Shown: positions 28,468 through 36,810 of the stretch, one piece after another | Layout: each line of letters opens with the position of its first letter | Position numbering within the stretch: position 1 is the stretch's first letter | Notes under the pieces: generated by a model | Databases searched by the model: none | What the model was told of the DNA's origin: nothing | What the model saw: only the letters and a program-made list of their open reading frames with translations | Source of the DNA: Candidatus Limosilactobacillus faecipullorum | Lineage (GTDB): Bacteria > Bacillota > Bacilli > Lactobacillales > Lactobacillaceae | NCBI GenBank assembly: GCA_019118465.1 | Contig: DWYX01000016.1 | Coordinates: forward strand, 1 to 60,982 | Reading direction: 5' to 3' | DNA: 60,982 bases | Made by a program: the position numbers and the translations under genes

Positions 28468-29871
28468 ATGGCAGGCCAAATTTTCGCAGACGGCAAACAG
28501 GTAGACATTCCAGCAGTATTAATGAATCGCGATCGGCGGGTGGCAGTGCAAAACCAACTGTTAACAGCTTCGCCGGAAGCAACAATTGTGGCAGCAAAGT
28601 TAAATATTCCTGGACCAATCAAAAATAATGTAAAGATCCAAGCTTTCTTTACCGCTGAGTTGGAATGTTTTGAAGCCAGACTTTTGGAACGGGGTCTCAC
28701 TTTTTTAGTGAAAAAAGAATGGTTGCCGGCGTTGACGGGCCCAGAACGTTTCTACTTGATTTTTGCTCCTGGACAGGCGGTTAAGCGGACTACTACCGAA
28801 TTTGAAGAGGCGACCGCATTTCGACGGTTATTCGACCTCGATGTATTAATCCGAACTAACGGACAAGTCCACTCTTTATCCCGAACCGAGATTGGTTATC
28901 CGGTTAGGACTTGTTTGATCTGTGGTCGGCCGGCAAAAGAATGCGGTCGGGCCCGAACCCATACGGTTAACGAACTTCAAGCGAAGGTTGCGGAACTAAT
29001 CAATTCAGCTAATCAGCAAGCCCAAAATCAACAGCTAGTAAAACGATTGGTTACTAACGGTCTGCGCGCTTTAACGTATGAAGTTGTTACGTGGCCTAAA
29101 CCTGGCTTGGTTGATCCGGTTGAACACGCTGCTCATCCGGATATGGATGCCTATCTATTTATGGACAGCAGTATTACCCTGCGCACTTATTTAGAACAGT
29201 GTGCCCAGGCTGGGATTAATTTCACTGATAATCAGCCTGAATTATTATTTAATGAAATTCGGCGCTTTGGGGTAGCTGCCGAACGGGCGATGTTTGCAAT
29301 TACCAAAGGAGTTAATACTCACAAGGGAGCAATTTTCTCACTGGGAATTCTTATAGCGGCCTATGCAACAACGATGGTTAACCAAGATAGCATCACAGAT
29401 GAAAAGCTCCGTATGACTATCCGACAAATGTTACAAAACTTGGTTAAGAAGGATTTTACTAATCTTAAACAAAAACCTACGTTAACAGCGGGGGAAAAAG
29501 AATACTTAAGATACGGAGTTACCGGGATTCGCGGCGAAGCGATGGCGGCATACCCGACGGTTTTTGAACATGGGCTACCAGCTTTTCGACAAGCTAACGG
29601 GGCTTTGAACGAACGAATTTTAACGACCTTTGTTAATTTAGCTTTGCATACTGAAGATACGACTTTAATTAAGCGGGCGGGGACACCAACAATTTTGAAA
29701 GAAAAGGATCGGTTATTCAACGAGCTTCAAAAGCTAGGAGTTAACACCCTTGCAGGAATGAAACGCCTGCAAGAAATTCAAGCTGATTATGCAAAGCGAC
29801 ATTTGAGCCTTGGCGGAACGGCTGATTTGTTAATTATTACGATTTTTCTAGGTTTAATGGAGGAAAAGTAA
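28468..29871 (+). CDS. citXG: Fused CitX-CitG, citrate lyase prosthetic-group synthesis and transfer
   Basis: The 467-residue bifunctional protein makes and attaches the citrate lyase prosthetic group. The N-terminal part (about 1-175) is CitX, the holo-citrate lyase synthase that transfers the group to CitD, with the end signature CLICGRPAKECGRARTH. The C-terminal part (about 185-467) is CitG, the triphosphoribosyl-dephospho-CoA synthase, with TWPKPGLVDPVEHAAHPDMD and THKGAIFSLG. Fused forms are known in other bacteria. The ATG at 28468 follows a GTGAGG-type site. The stop codon is immediately followed by the hydrolase ATG. Confidence 0.92.
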   Translation: MAGQIFADGKQVDIPAVLMNRDRRVAVQNQLLTASPEATIVAAKLNIPGPIKNNVKIQAFFTAELECFEARLLERGLTFLVKKEWLPALTGPERFYLIFAPGQAVKRTTTEFEEATAFRRLFDLDVLIRTNGQVHSLSRTEIGYPVRTCLICGRPAKECGRARTHTVNELQAKVAELINSANQQAQNQQLVKRLVTNGLRALTYEVVTWPKPGLVDPVEHAAHPDMDAYLFMDSSITLRTYLEQCAQAGINFTDNQPELLFNEIRRFGVAAERAMFAITKGVNTHKGAIFSLGILIAAYATTMVNQDSITDEKLRMTIRQMLQNLVKKDFTNLKQKPTLTAGEKEYLRYGVTGIRGEAMAAYPTVFEHGLPAFRQANGALNERILTTFVNLALHTEDTTLIKRAGTPTILKEKDRLFNELQKLGVNTLAGMKRLQEIQADYAKRHLSLGGTADLLIITIFLGLMEEK

Positions 29872-30660
29872 ATGCATATTCAAACGCGGGATCAAAAAGA
29901 GCTTAATTACTATCATTATGGTAAAGGGCAACCCCTAATTTTTATCCATGGGTTTGGTGGCTACCAACAAATCTGGTATTTGCAAGTTGATTTCTTTGTT
30001 AACCGGGGTTATGAAGTTTGGACTTATGACCAGCGAGATCATGGTGCTTCGAGTAAGGACAAAGAACTTGCTTCAGTGGATACCTTAATTGATGATTTAG
30101 CTGATTTTATCCAAGGTTTAAAAATTAAAGCACCAGTTTTGATTGGTCACTCCATGGGGGCAAGCGTTTGTTATGGTTTTTTACAACGATATCCTGAAAT
30201 TCCGGTTAAAGCAGTGATCGGGGTGGATCAATCACCCAAAATGCTTAACACACCAAGTTGGCACTTCGGTTACATGGATATTACGCGGGCTAATTACCGG
30301 GCGGCCCTTGCGAGTCATGGCAATGTCCGCGAAACGCTTAATGGCGTAGATAAGCGCTTGCTTTGGAAATTGAATCCAGTTAAGGAGCAGTTTCCTTTCG
30401 TTCGCACAGAGCATTTGTCCTTACTTTATGACCACGCTAAACGGGATTGGCGAAAATCACTTTTAAATGCCAAAGTCCCGGTGCTCTTAGTTACAGCTAA
30501 CCAAAGTCCGTATTTTAATCCCAGGTTTGCTGAAGTTTTAGCAAATGAAAATCCAATGATTCAAACTCAACGGATTGATCAAACGGGCCATGTGGTAATG
30601 GGGGAACAACCAACTACCTTTAATCAATACTTACAAGCGTACTTAAAAAGCTTGAGTTGA
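29872..30660 (+). CDS. Alpha/beta hydrolase
   Basis: A 262-residue cytoplasmic alpha/beta-hydrolase with the oxyanion segment HGFGGYQQIW (about 25-34), nucleophile elbow GHSMGAS, and a C-terminal catalytic histidine in DQTGHVVMGEQP. It has no signal peptide. It begins on the base after the citXG stop codon, so it is the last gene of the cit operon. No role in citrate breakdown is known to me. A thioesterase, hydrolase of a CoA-type side product, or unrelated esterase are all possible; the substrate is unknown. Confidence 0.8.
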   Translation: MHIQTRDQKELNYYHYGKGQPLIFIHGFGGYQQIWYLQVDFFVNRGYEVWTYDQRDHGASSKDKELASVDTLIDDLADFIQGLKIKAPVLIGHSMGASVCYGFLQRYPEIPVKAVIGVDQSPKMLNTPSWHFGYMDITRANYRAALASHGNVRETLNGVDKRLLWKLNPVKEQFPFVRTEHLSLLYDHAKRDWRKSLLNAKVPVLLVTANQSPYFNPRFAEVLANENPMIQTQRIDQTGHVVMGEQPTTFNQYLQAYLKSLS

Positions 30661-30684
30661 AATATTTTAAAAAGTAAGTTCATT

Positions 30685-30726
30685 TTTTAAATTATTTAAA
30701 GCAAGACGTCCTGAATATGGTATAAT
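30685..30726 (+). promoter_or_regulatory. Promoter and putative CitI operator of the LDH-like gene
   Basis: The perfect palindrome TTTAAATTATTTAAA (30685-30699) lies just upstream of an extended -10, TGGTATAAT (30718-30726). The -35 position reads AAAGCA, a poor match, so activation is likely. The palindrome shares its core with those before citC and the carrier gene. Confidence 0.6.
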
Positions 30727-30768
30727 AATGTTGAAAAGTTATTAAGATCACAAAAGGGATGGAATTAA

Positions 30769-31719
30769 ATGATGACACGTCAAAATAACAAGGTTGTATT
30801 AGTTGGGGATGGCGCAGTTGGTTCAGCCTTTGCCTTTTCGCTATTGCAACGCACTACGGCGCTTGATGAATTAGTGATTGTTGACAGAAAGCCAGAAGTA
30901 ACGATTGGTGACTCACTGGATTTGGAAGATGTTACTTGCTTTGATTATCCAACGAACGTGCATACTGGGACTTACTTTGATGCTAGAGATGCGACGATCG
31001 TGGTAATTACGGCCGGTGTTCCGCGGAAAGAAGGGGAAACCCGGTTAGACTTAATTAACAAAAACGAAAAGATTTTGCGGTCAATTTTGGAACCAATTAT
31101 GGCTTCTGGCTTTGATGGAATTTTTGTTATTTCGGCTAATCCGGTTGATATCTTAACCACGTTGACCCAAAAGATCACGGGCTTCCCAAAGAAGCGGGTC
31201 ATTGGGACTGGGACTTCTTTGGATACCGCACGGTTACGGGTTTTATTAGCGCAAAAGAATCACGTGCCAGTTTCTGAAGTGAATGCTTACGTGATGGGTG
31301 AACATGGGGATACTTCTTTCGTTAACTTTGAAGAGGCTAAGTTAGGTTCTAAGCAACTCACTCGGGTAATGCCGATGGATGAAGAAGACAAGAAGAATAT
31401 TTTGATGGCAGTTCGTAAAAAAGGTGGCGAAATCATTAAGCATAAAGGCGCTACTTATTATGGGGTGGCTCGTTGCTTAAGCCAAATCTGTGAAGCAATT
31501 TTGACAAACCGGGATTTGTCGTTACCAGTATCTGCCCCAGTTACTGGTTTCTACGGAATTGAAAATGACCTTTATATTGGAACACCAGCGATTATTAACC
31601 GTTCTGGAATTCAACATGTTATTGAAACGAAGCTTTCTGAAAGTGAATTGGCTCAATTCCAAGAATCAGCTAACAAGATGCAAGAAGTCCTCGACTCTTT
31701 GGAAGCAAGTAAAAAGTAA
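30769..31719 (+). CDS. LDH-fold 2-hydroxyacid dehydrogenase, probable malate dehydrogenase
   Basis: A 316-residue NAD enzyme of the lactate/malate dehydrogenase superfamily. GDGAVGSA (13-20) binds NAD. The catalytic set is complete: Arg92, Asp152, Arg155, and His179 in GEHGDT. The specificity loop reads GVPRKEGETR: residue 86, equivalent to position 102 of LDH, is Arg where lactate dehydrogenases have Gln. Gln102Arg is the classical change that turns LDH into an oxaloacetate reductase. The LDH-like Thr of the KGATYYG segment is kept, so the enzyme is a mixture. It follows the cit operon behind its own promoter with the same palindrome. I infer that it reduces oxaloacetate from citrate lyase to malate; lactate or another 2-oxoacid remains possible. 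Confidence 0.8.
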   Translation: MMTRQNNKVVLVGDGAVGSAFAFSLLQRTTALDELVIVDRKPEVTIGDSLDLEDVTCFDYPTNVHTGTYFDARDATIVVITAGVPRKEGETRLDLINKNEKILRSILEPIMASGFDGIFVISANPVDILTTLTQKITGFPKKRVIGTGTSLDTARLRVLLAQKNHVPVSEVNAYVMGEHGDTSFVNFEEAKLGSKQLTRVMPMDEEDKKNILMAVRKKGGEIIKHKGATYYGVARCLSQICEAILTNRDLSLPVSAPVTGFYGIENDLYIGTPAIINRSGIQHVIETKLSESELAQFQESANKMQEVLDSLEASKK

Positions 31720-31731
31720 GATTAAAATTCA

Positions 31732-31876
31732 AAAGGCTGGGAAGAAATTGGTGTTTCTTCCCAGCCTTTCTCGTATCTCCGAATGTTACATAGAAACTAC
31801 GGTCAAAAATCATTCTTCGTTCGAACTTATCCCTTCCAGGCCGTTGAGAAGGTTTTCTCCCGACCTCTTATTTTTT
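31732..31876 (+). repeat. Composite intergenic repeat, copy R3
   Basis: The hairpin AAAGGCTGGGAAGAAA / TTTCTTCCCAGCCTTT (31732-31769) and the tail starting TCTCGTATCTCC are followed by the module AGGCCGTTGAGAAGG (from about 31850), shared with 18490. Compared with the copy at 18281, the central core is deleted. It lies just after the dehydrogenase gene and in the same direction, probably also ending its transcript. Confidence 0.8.
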
Positions 31877-31923
31877 ACAGAAATGGAAGAGATAAGCGTT
31901 TTGTTAATTAGAGAATTAGTAAA

Positions 31924-32946
31924 TTATGCAATATGAACAAAGTCAACCACGTTCCGGCCGACGACTTGACCATCTTTTAATTCTTGGATCATGTCGTTAA
32001 TTTCGTCTAAACGACGGGTGTGAACGATTGGGTGAACTTTACCTTCAGCCCCAAATTGGAAACATTCGGCAAGGTCAGCACGGGTTCCAACTAAGGAGCC
32101 AGCGACGATAATCCCGTCAAGAACCGTCTTGGCGATATTTAATTGCATATTTCCTTGTGGAAGGGCGATTGCCACCATTTTTCCACCTGGCCGGAGGGAA
32201 TCAACGGCTTGATCAAAGGCAGATGGGGCAACGGCCGTTACAACAGCGGCATGGACCCCACCGGTTTTAGCTTGAATTTGTTCGGCTACGTTACCATCGT
32301 GCCAGTCAACGAGGACTTCGGCTCCATTTTCCTTAGCGGCTTGTAGTTTATCCGCATTCCCATCAACAACAGCAACGTGAGCGTTGAAAACATTATGGGC
32401 AAATTGGACAGCAAGGTTACCAAGCCCACCAGCACCGGCAATGGAAACCCATTGACCAGGCTTAACGCCGGATTCTTTTAGTCCTTTGTAGACAGTTACC
32501 CCAGCACAAGCGAGGGAAGAGGCTTCGACTGGATCTAAACCTTCTGGTACTTTCACGGCATAGTCAGCAGTTACGATACATTGTTCCGCCATTGCTCCGT
32601 CAACATTGTAACCAGCGTTTAAAACTTCACGACAGAAAGTTTCCCGACCGGTTAAACAATATTCACAGTGCCCACACCCTTGGAAGAACCAAGCGATTGA
32701 TACCCGGTCGCCGACTTTCAAACTCGTTACTCCTGGAGCAACTTTTGAGACTCGGCCAATGCCTTCGTGACCAATAATTCGATTTGGCTCTTCACCAAAT
32801 TCACCAGCAGCGACGTGCAAATCAGTGTGGCAAAGGCCACAGTATTCCATATCAACTAAAGCTTCACCGGGGCGGAGGTCCCGAAGCGTCACATCTTTAA
32901 CATCTACGTACCCATCAGCCGGGATATGCATGACAGCAGCTTTCAT
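31924..32946 (-). CDS. adhP: Zinc-dependent alcohol dehydrogenase AdhP
   Basis: A 340-residue medium-chain NAD-dependent alcohol dehydrogenase that regenerates NAD by reducing acetaldehyde to ethanol. Catalytic zinc is held by Cys36/Cys39-His40 (EYCGLCHTD) and the GHE motif at 59-61. The structural zinc cysteines are 91, 94, 97 and 105. The NAD fold is [16 protein letters not shown]. The ATG at 32944-32946 follows AAGGAGG on the minus strand. Six TTGTGA half-sites cluster upstream (32983-33153), which suggests control by the redox sensor Rex. Monocistronic. Confidence 0.92.
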   Translation of the reverse strand: MKAAVMHIPADGYVDVKDVTLRDLRPGEALVDMEYCGLCHTDLHVAAGEFGEEPNRIIGHEGIGRVSKVAPGVTSLKVGDRVSIAWFFQGCGHCEYCLTGRETFCREVLNAGYNVDGAMAEQCIVTADYAVKVPEGLDPVEASSLACAGVTVYKGLKESGVKPGQWVSIAGAGGLGNLAVQFAHNVFNAHVAVVDGNADKLQAAKENGAEVLVDWHDGNVAEQIQAKTGGVHAAVVTAVAPSAFDQAVDSLRPGGKMVAIALPQGNMQLNIAKTVLDGIIVAGSLVGTRADLAECFQFGAEGKVHPIVHTRRLDEINDMIQELKDGQVVGRNVVDFVHIA

Positions 32947-32978
32947 AGTATCCTCCTTAATTATGTTGTCCGATAATC

Positions 32979-33153
32979 AACTTTGTGAAATTATCATATC
33001 ACAAAGTTATAAATCCTGTGGTGATATTCGTCAAATTGTGAATAATAAAAACAGTTAATGGTTTTATTAGACATTATTTAAAACTTTTAACCGATTAACA
33101 TATTAATAAAAATAAGACGATTCAATTTTGTGAATTTGTGAAAATGATTGTGA
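32979..33153 (-). promoter_or_regulatory. Cluster of six Rex-like TTGTGA half-sites upstream of adhP
   Basis: AACTTTGTGA (32979-32988) and TCACAAAGTT (32999-33008) form a perfect inverted repeat with a 10-base spacer. Further TTGTGA copies lie at 33036-33041, 33128-33133, 33136-33141 and 33148-33153. The Rex consensus is TTGTGA-N6-TCACAA, so the inverted pair has four extra bases. Site content and the NAD-linked target fit Rex; the spacing does not fit exactly. No gene is seen in 32947-33298. Confidence 0.5.
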
Positions 33154-33234
33154 AAATAAGATGATATTTAAGGACGATACGGCAGCATTTAAATGCCAAC
33201 CAAATTGAAATTTAGCACACGTTCTTTCATTTTT

Positions 33235-33264
33235 TTGAGCCATTTTTAAAATTTTCAGTATAAT
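33235..33264 (+). promoter_or_regulatory. Promoter of the threonine/serine exporter gene
   Basis: TTGAGC (33235-33240), an 18-base spacer and TATAAT (33259-33264), 35 bases before the start codon. Confidence 0.6.
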
Positions 33265-33298
33265 AGAGGCTAGTTATACGAAAGGGAGAAAAGAAAAA

Positions 33299-34633
33299 AT
33301 GGCGGATGAAACAGCAAATAGTTACCATCATCATATGGCGATTCCGTGGCACGATTTTGTGACCGATGATAACGTCACCCCGGCTCGGTACGCCAACTTA
33401 GTGGAACGGGCAAGCATTGTCGGGCGGATCGGCTTGATGATGTTAGCCTGTGGGACGGGAGCTTGGCGGGTCCGTAATTCGATGAACGTTGCCGCTCAAA
33501 CTCTCGGGATTACTTGTTCAGCGGATATCGGTTTGGTTTCGATTGAATACACTTGTATGGATGAACACCGGAGTTACACTCAAGCCCTCTCAATTCCAAG
33601 TACGGGAGTTAATACGGCCCGTTTAAATGCCTTAGAAAATTATATGGAGAAATTTGAACAAAACGGGAAAAACTGGACTACTGGTGAAATTCATAAGGAA
33701 CTAAATCGGATTGAACATATTGGGGGCTTATACGCACCGTGGATGGTTGGTTTAGCAGCTGCTTTAGCATGTAGCGCCTTCGTTTTCTTACTGGGTGGGG
33801 GCCCAGTAGAAATGTTATGTTCTTTCTTTGGGGCTGGCATAGGGAATTATGTCCGCCGGAAGATGGGCGATAAGTCGATCACCCTTTTTGCCGGGATCGC
33901 GGTGGCAGTTGCCGTAGCTTGTTTGTGTTACGACCTCTTGTTTAACGTTGTCATTTACTTCTTCCATGTTAATTCCCATCACGAAGCTGGCTACATTGGG
34001 GCAATGCTCTTTGTGATCCCGGGATTCCCATTTATCACGAGTGGTCTGGACTTGTCCAAGCTTGATATGCGGTCGGGCTTGGAGCGGGGGGCCTTTGCCC
34101 TGGTTGTGATTACCGTGGCGACCCTGGTTGGTTGGGTAGTGGCGATGATCGTTAACCTCCAACCGGAAAATTTTATTCCGTTAGCCTTGTCACCAATGAC
34201 TTACTTAGTTTTACGGTTAATTGCCTCCTTCTGTGGGGTCTTTGGCTTTTCGATCATGTTTAATAGTAGTATCAAAATGGCGGCGACTGCTGGAATCATT
34301 GGGGCCTTTGCCAATACTTTACGGTTGGAAATGGTCGATTTTCTTCATGTTCCGGCCGGCCCAGCAGCCTTTACCGGGGCCCTTTTAGCGGGTTTGCTGT
34401 CTTCACTGGCCCGGAGTCGGGTTGGTTATCCGCGGATTGCCATCACGGTACCTTCGATCGTGATCATGGTTCCCGGTTTGTATATGTACTCAGCGGTTTA
34501 CAACATTGGCCTTAACTCCCTTAGTGTTGGGGGAATGTGGGCTGCCAAAGCCGCATTAATTGTCGTATTCTTGCCATTAGGATTAATCGCTGCCCGGATT
34601 ATTGCCGATCCAAAGTGGCGTTACAAGAGTTAA
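33299..34633 (+). CDS. Threonine/serine exporter family protein (ThrE-like)
   Basis: A 444-residue membrane protein combining both halves of the ThrE family. The N-terminal DUF1212-like part holds the conserved LACGTGAWRVRNSM motif (about 50-63) on a soluble segment. About ten hydrophobic helices follow, the last group forming the DUF3815-like part (PSIVIMVPGLYMYSAVYNIG). Characterised members export L-threonine and L-serine driven by the membrane potential; the substrate here is inferred. The ATG at 33299 follows AAAGGGAG. The stop is followed after one base by the glycosylase ATG, so the two are co-transcribed. Confidence 0.87.
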   Translation: MADETANSYHHHMAIPWHDFVTDDNVTPARYANLVERASIVGRIGLMMLACGTGAWRVRNSMNVAAQTLGITCSADIGLVSIEYTCMDEHRSYTQALSIPSTGVNTARLNALENYMEKFEQNGKNWTTGEIHKELNRIEHIGGLYAPWMVGLAAALACSAFVFLLGGGPVEMLCSFFGAGIGNYVRRKMGDKSITLFAGIAVAVAVACLCYDLLFNVVIYFFHVNSHHEAGYIGAMLFVIPGFPFITSGLDLSKLDMRSGLERGAFALVVITVATLVGWVVAMIVNLQPENFIPLALSPMTYLVLRLIASFCGVFGFSIMFNSSIKMAATAGIIGAFANTLRLEMVDFLHVPAGPAAFTGALLAGLLSSLARSRVGYPRIAITVPSIVIMVPGLYMYSAVYNIGLNSLSVGGMWAAKAALIVVFLPLGLIAARIIADPKWRYKS

Positions 34634-34634
34634 G

Positions 34635-35288
34635 ATGCAAATTCAATATCCCAAATCACTGGTGGACCAAGTCCAAGCAGTCACGAAACAAAATCGCCTG
34701 GAAGGCTTTGTTCCAGGGGAAGGGGTAGCTCATCCCCGGGTAATGTTAGTTGGGGAAGCCCCCGGCCAAACTGAAATCGAAACCGGGCATCCCTTTGTTG
34801 GGGCTTCCGGAAAAGAGTTAACAAAAATGTTAGCTTTGGCTGGTTTGACCAGGGAAGAGGTTTACATCACTAGTGTTGTTCGCAGTCGGCCCTTTGCCAT
34901 TCGTCAGGTAGTTGATAAAAAGACCGGACAGCCGATTGAAAAACGGCCCAACCGGACCCCGACTAAACGAGAAGTAGCGGCTTTTGCGCCCTTATTTGAC
35001 TGGGAATTAGCCGCTGTTGATCCAGAAGTTATCGTCCCCTTAGGCAACACAGCGCTCCAACGGCTCCTCGGTAAGACTGCTTTAATCGGTGATTTACATG
35101 GCCAAGTTTTACGCCAACCAGTTTTAACGATGGTTGATGGAAAATATTGCCCGGGAAATAAAACCTATGTTGTCATCCCAATGTATCACCCAGCTGCTTA
35201 TTTATATGCCCGGCGACTTGAGCCCACGGTCCAGGAGGACTGGCGGGAGTTCGGTCAGTGGCTAAATCGTAATTCAAAGGAGAGTTAG
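34635..35288 (+). CDS. Family-4-like uracil-DNA glycosylase without iron-sulfur cysteines
   Basis: About 217 residues from ATG 34635, which directly follows the exporter stop (an in-frame ATG at 34602 would overlap the exporter). The two catalytic regions of the family are clear: GEAPGQTEIETGHPFVG (motif 1) and MYHPAAYLY (motif 2), with VPLGNTALQRLLG between. Members excise uracil from DNA. Classical family-4 enzymes hold a 4Fe-4S cluster on four cysteines; this protein has a single Cys (KYCPGN), and both N-terminal positions and the usual KCRPP are changed (VVRSRPF). It is therefore a cluster-free variant; catalytic activity is likely but not proven. Confidence 0.82.
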   Translation: MQIQYPKSLVDQVQAVTKQNRLEGFVPGEGVAHPRVMLVGEAPGQTEIETGHPFVGASGKELTKMLALAGLTREEVYITSVVRSRPFAIRQVVDKKTGQPIEKRPNRTPTKREVAAFAPLFDWELAAVDPEVIVPLGNTALQRLLGKTALIGDLHGQVLRQPVLTMVDGKYCPGNKTYVVIPMYHPAAYLYARRLEPTVQEDWREFGQWLNRNSKES

Positions 35289-35296
35289 TTAAATCA

Positions 35297-36784
35297 ATGA
35301 AAATTGCTCATCGTCCATTAATTACCTTTGCCCTCCTCCTTTCCAATATTATGGCGGGAATGGACGGGACGATTGTTAATACCGCCTTACCCGCCATTAC
35401 CAGCGACCTGCATGGTTTGCAATATACCGGCTGGATTGTCGCGACCTTCTTATTTGGGATGTCGGTGGCGACACCTTTTTGGAGTAAGTATGGGGAACAC
35501 AAAGGGAACCGGATGGCTTATGTAATGGCGACCACCCTCTTTGCGATCGGGGCCCTTTTTCAGGCGATCGCCCCATCAATCATCTGGTTTATCATCGCCC
35601 GGACGGTGATGGGAATCGGTGCTGGGGGGATGAATACGATCCCCTTCATTGTCTTTGCTAACCTCTATCCAGATTTAAAACAACGGTCCCAGGTGGTTGG
35701 CTTGGCTAGTGCTTGTTTTGGGACCGCTTCGATCATCGGGCCTTTACTTGGTGGCTGGATCGTCGATAATTTAACCTGGCACTGGGTCTTTTACGTTAAC
35801 TTACCGGTTGCTTTAATTGCGATTGTTATCATCGGTGTTTGCTACCATGGGACCAAAGCGGCTGCCGGACGGCAAATTGATTATCTTGGTGGCAGTCTTT
35901 TAATTGCTGGGTTAGGGTTAATCTTGGTTGCGATCCAATTAATTGGAGTTGTCAACGGCTGGCTTGATCTGGCCCTCTTTGTAGTGGGCGCAATCCTAAT
36001 TGCCTGGATGTACCGGGTTGATAAAATTGCTGAAGATCCGATTATTCCGAGTCGCCTTTTCCAAAACCGGGAATTAGTAACCGATTTAATCCTCTTTGTG
36101 ATTATTTGGGGCTCCTTTATCGCCTTTATTACCTACATTCCAATGTGGGCGCAAGGAATTTTAGGGCTTTCAGCCTTAGTTGGGGGCTTGACCCAAATTC
36201 CAGGGGCCGTTACCAATTTCTTAGGCTCTGAAATGGTACCATATGTGCAACACAAGATCAGTAAGTACGGCCTAGTTTCGATTGGGGTAATAACCATTTT
36301 GATTGCTATTGCTGGATTGCTAATCTTTGGTCAAGGGACGCCGTTTTGGGTCTTGTTAATCCTCGGGTCCTTTGAAGGTTTTGGGGTTGGTCTAATCTTT
36401 AACGTCTTGCAAGTAAGTGTTCAAACGGATGTCGAATTAAATGATGTCCCGATCGCCACCTCCTTAGCCTACTTAGTCCGGATCTTAAGCCAGACCTTGA
36501 TGTCAGCGATCTACGGGGTCATCTTAAACCTAGCTTTGATGCAAGGCGTCCGCCAACACCACGGGATTACGCTCAAAATGTTAAACCAGTTAAGTAATGC
36601 CAAGACGGCCTGGCACTTACCAAGTGCGCAATTACCGCTAATGCGTCGGATTCTTTATCATGGTTACCACAACATTATGGTGGCGGCTTTTGTTTTAATT
36701 GTGATTGCCCTAATTTTGGTGGTGATAGTGATGCTCAAACATGGATGGTTGAGAAAGAAAAGTGCACCCGTTGCCCGGACGTGA
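35297..36784 (+). CDS. DHA2-family MFS multidrug transporter (14 TM)
   Basis: A 495-residue drug:proton antiporter of the EmrB/QacA group with about fourteen helices. The first helix has MAGMDGTIVNTALPAI, the family signature placing Asp in helix 1. The loop FWSKYGEHKGNRMAY replaces motif A, and GPLLGGWIVDNLTWHWVFYVN is motif C. The gene is 8 bases after the glycosylase stop with an AAAGGAGAG site, so it may be the third gene of that operon. The drug spectrum cannot be predicted. Confidence 0.88.
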   Translation: MKIAHRPLITFALLLSNIMAGMDGTIVNTALPAITSDLHGLQYTGWIVATFLFGMSVATPFWSKYGEHKGNRMAYVMATTLFAIGALFQAIAPSIIWFIIARTVMGIGAGGMNTIPFIVFANLYPDLKQRSQVVGLASACFGTASIIGPLLGGWIVDNLTWHWVFYVNLPVALIAIVIIGVCYHGTKAAAGRQIDYLGGSLLIAGLGLILVAIQLIGVVNGWLDLALFVVGAILIAWMYRVDKIAEDPIIPSRLFQNRELVTDLILFVIIWGSFIAFITYIPMWAQGILGLSALVGGLTQIPGAVTNFLGSEMVPYVQHKISKYGLVSIGVITILIAIAGLLIFGQGTPFWVLLILGSFEGFGVGLIFNVLQVSVQTDVELNDVPIATSLAYLVRILSQTLMSAIYGVILNLALMQGVRQHHGITLKMLNQLSNAKTAWHLPSAQLPLMRRILYHGYHNIMVAAFVLIVIALILVVIVMLKHGWLRKKSAPVART

Positions 36785-36810
36785 TACGATGATGGCAAAG
36801 GATGGTAATT

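Noticed and set aside
30769-31719. L-2-hydroxyisocaproate dehydrogenase or ordinary lactate dehydrogenase
   Set aside because: The specificity loop GVPRKEGETR has Arg at position 102-equivalent, unlike the Gln of LDH, and lacks the longer, divergent loop of HicDH.
31559-31936. A 125-codon plus-strand frame crossing the end of the dehydrogenase gene
   Set aside because: It is a shifted reading of the dehydrogenase end plus repeat DNA; the composition is not protein-like.
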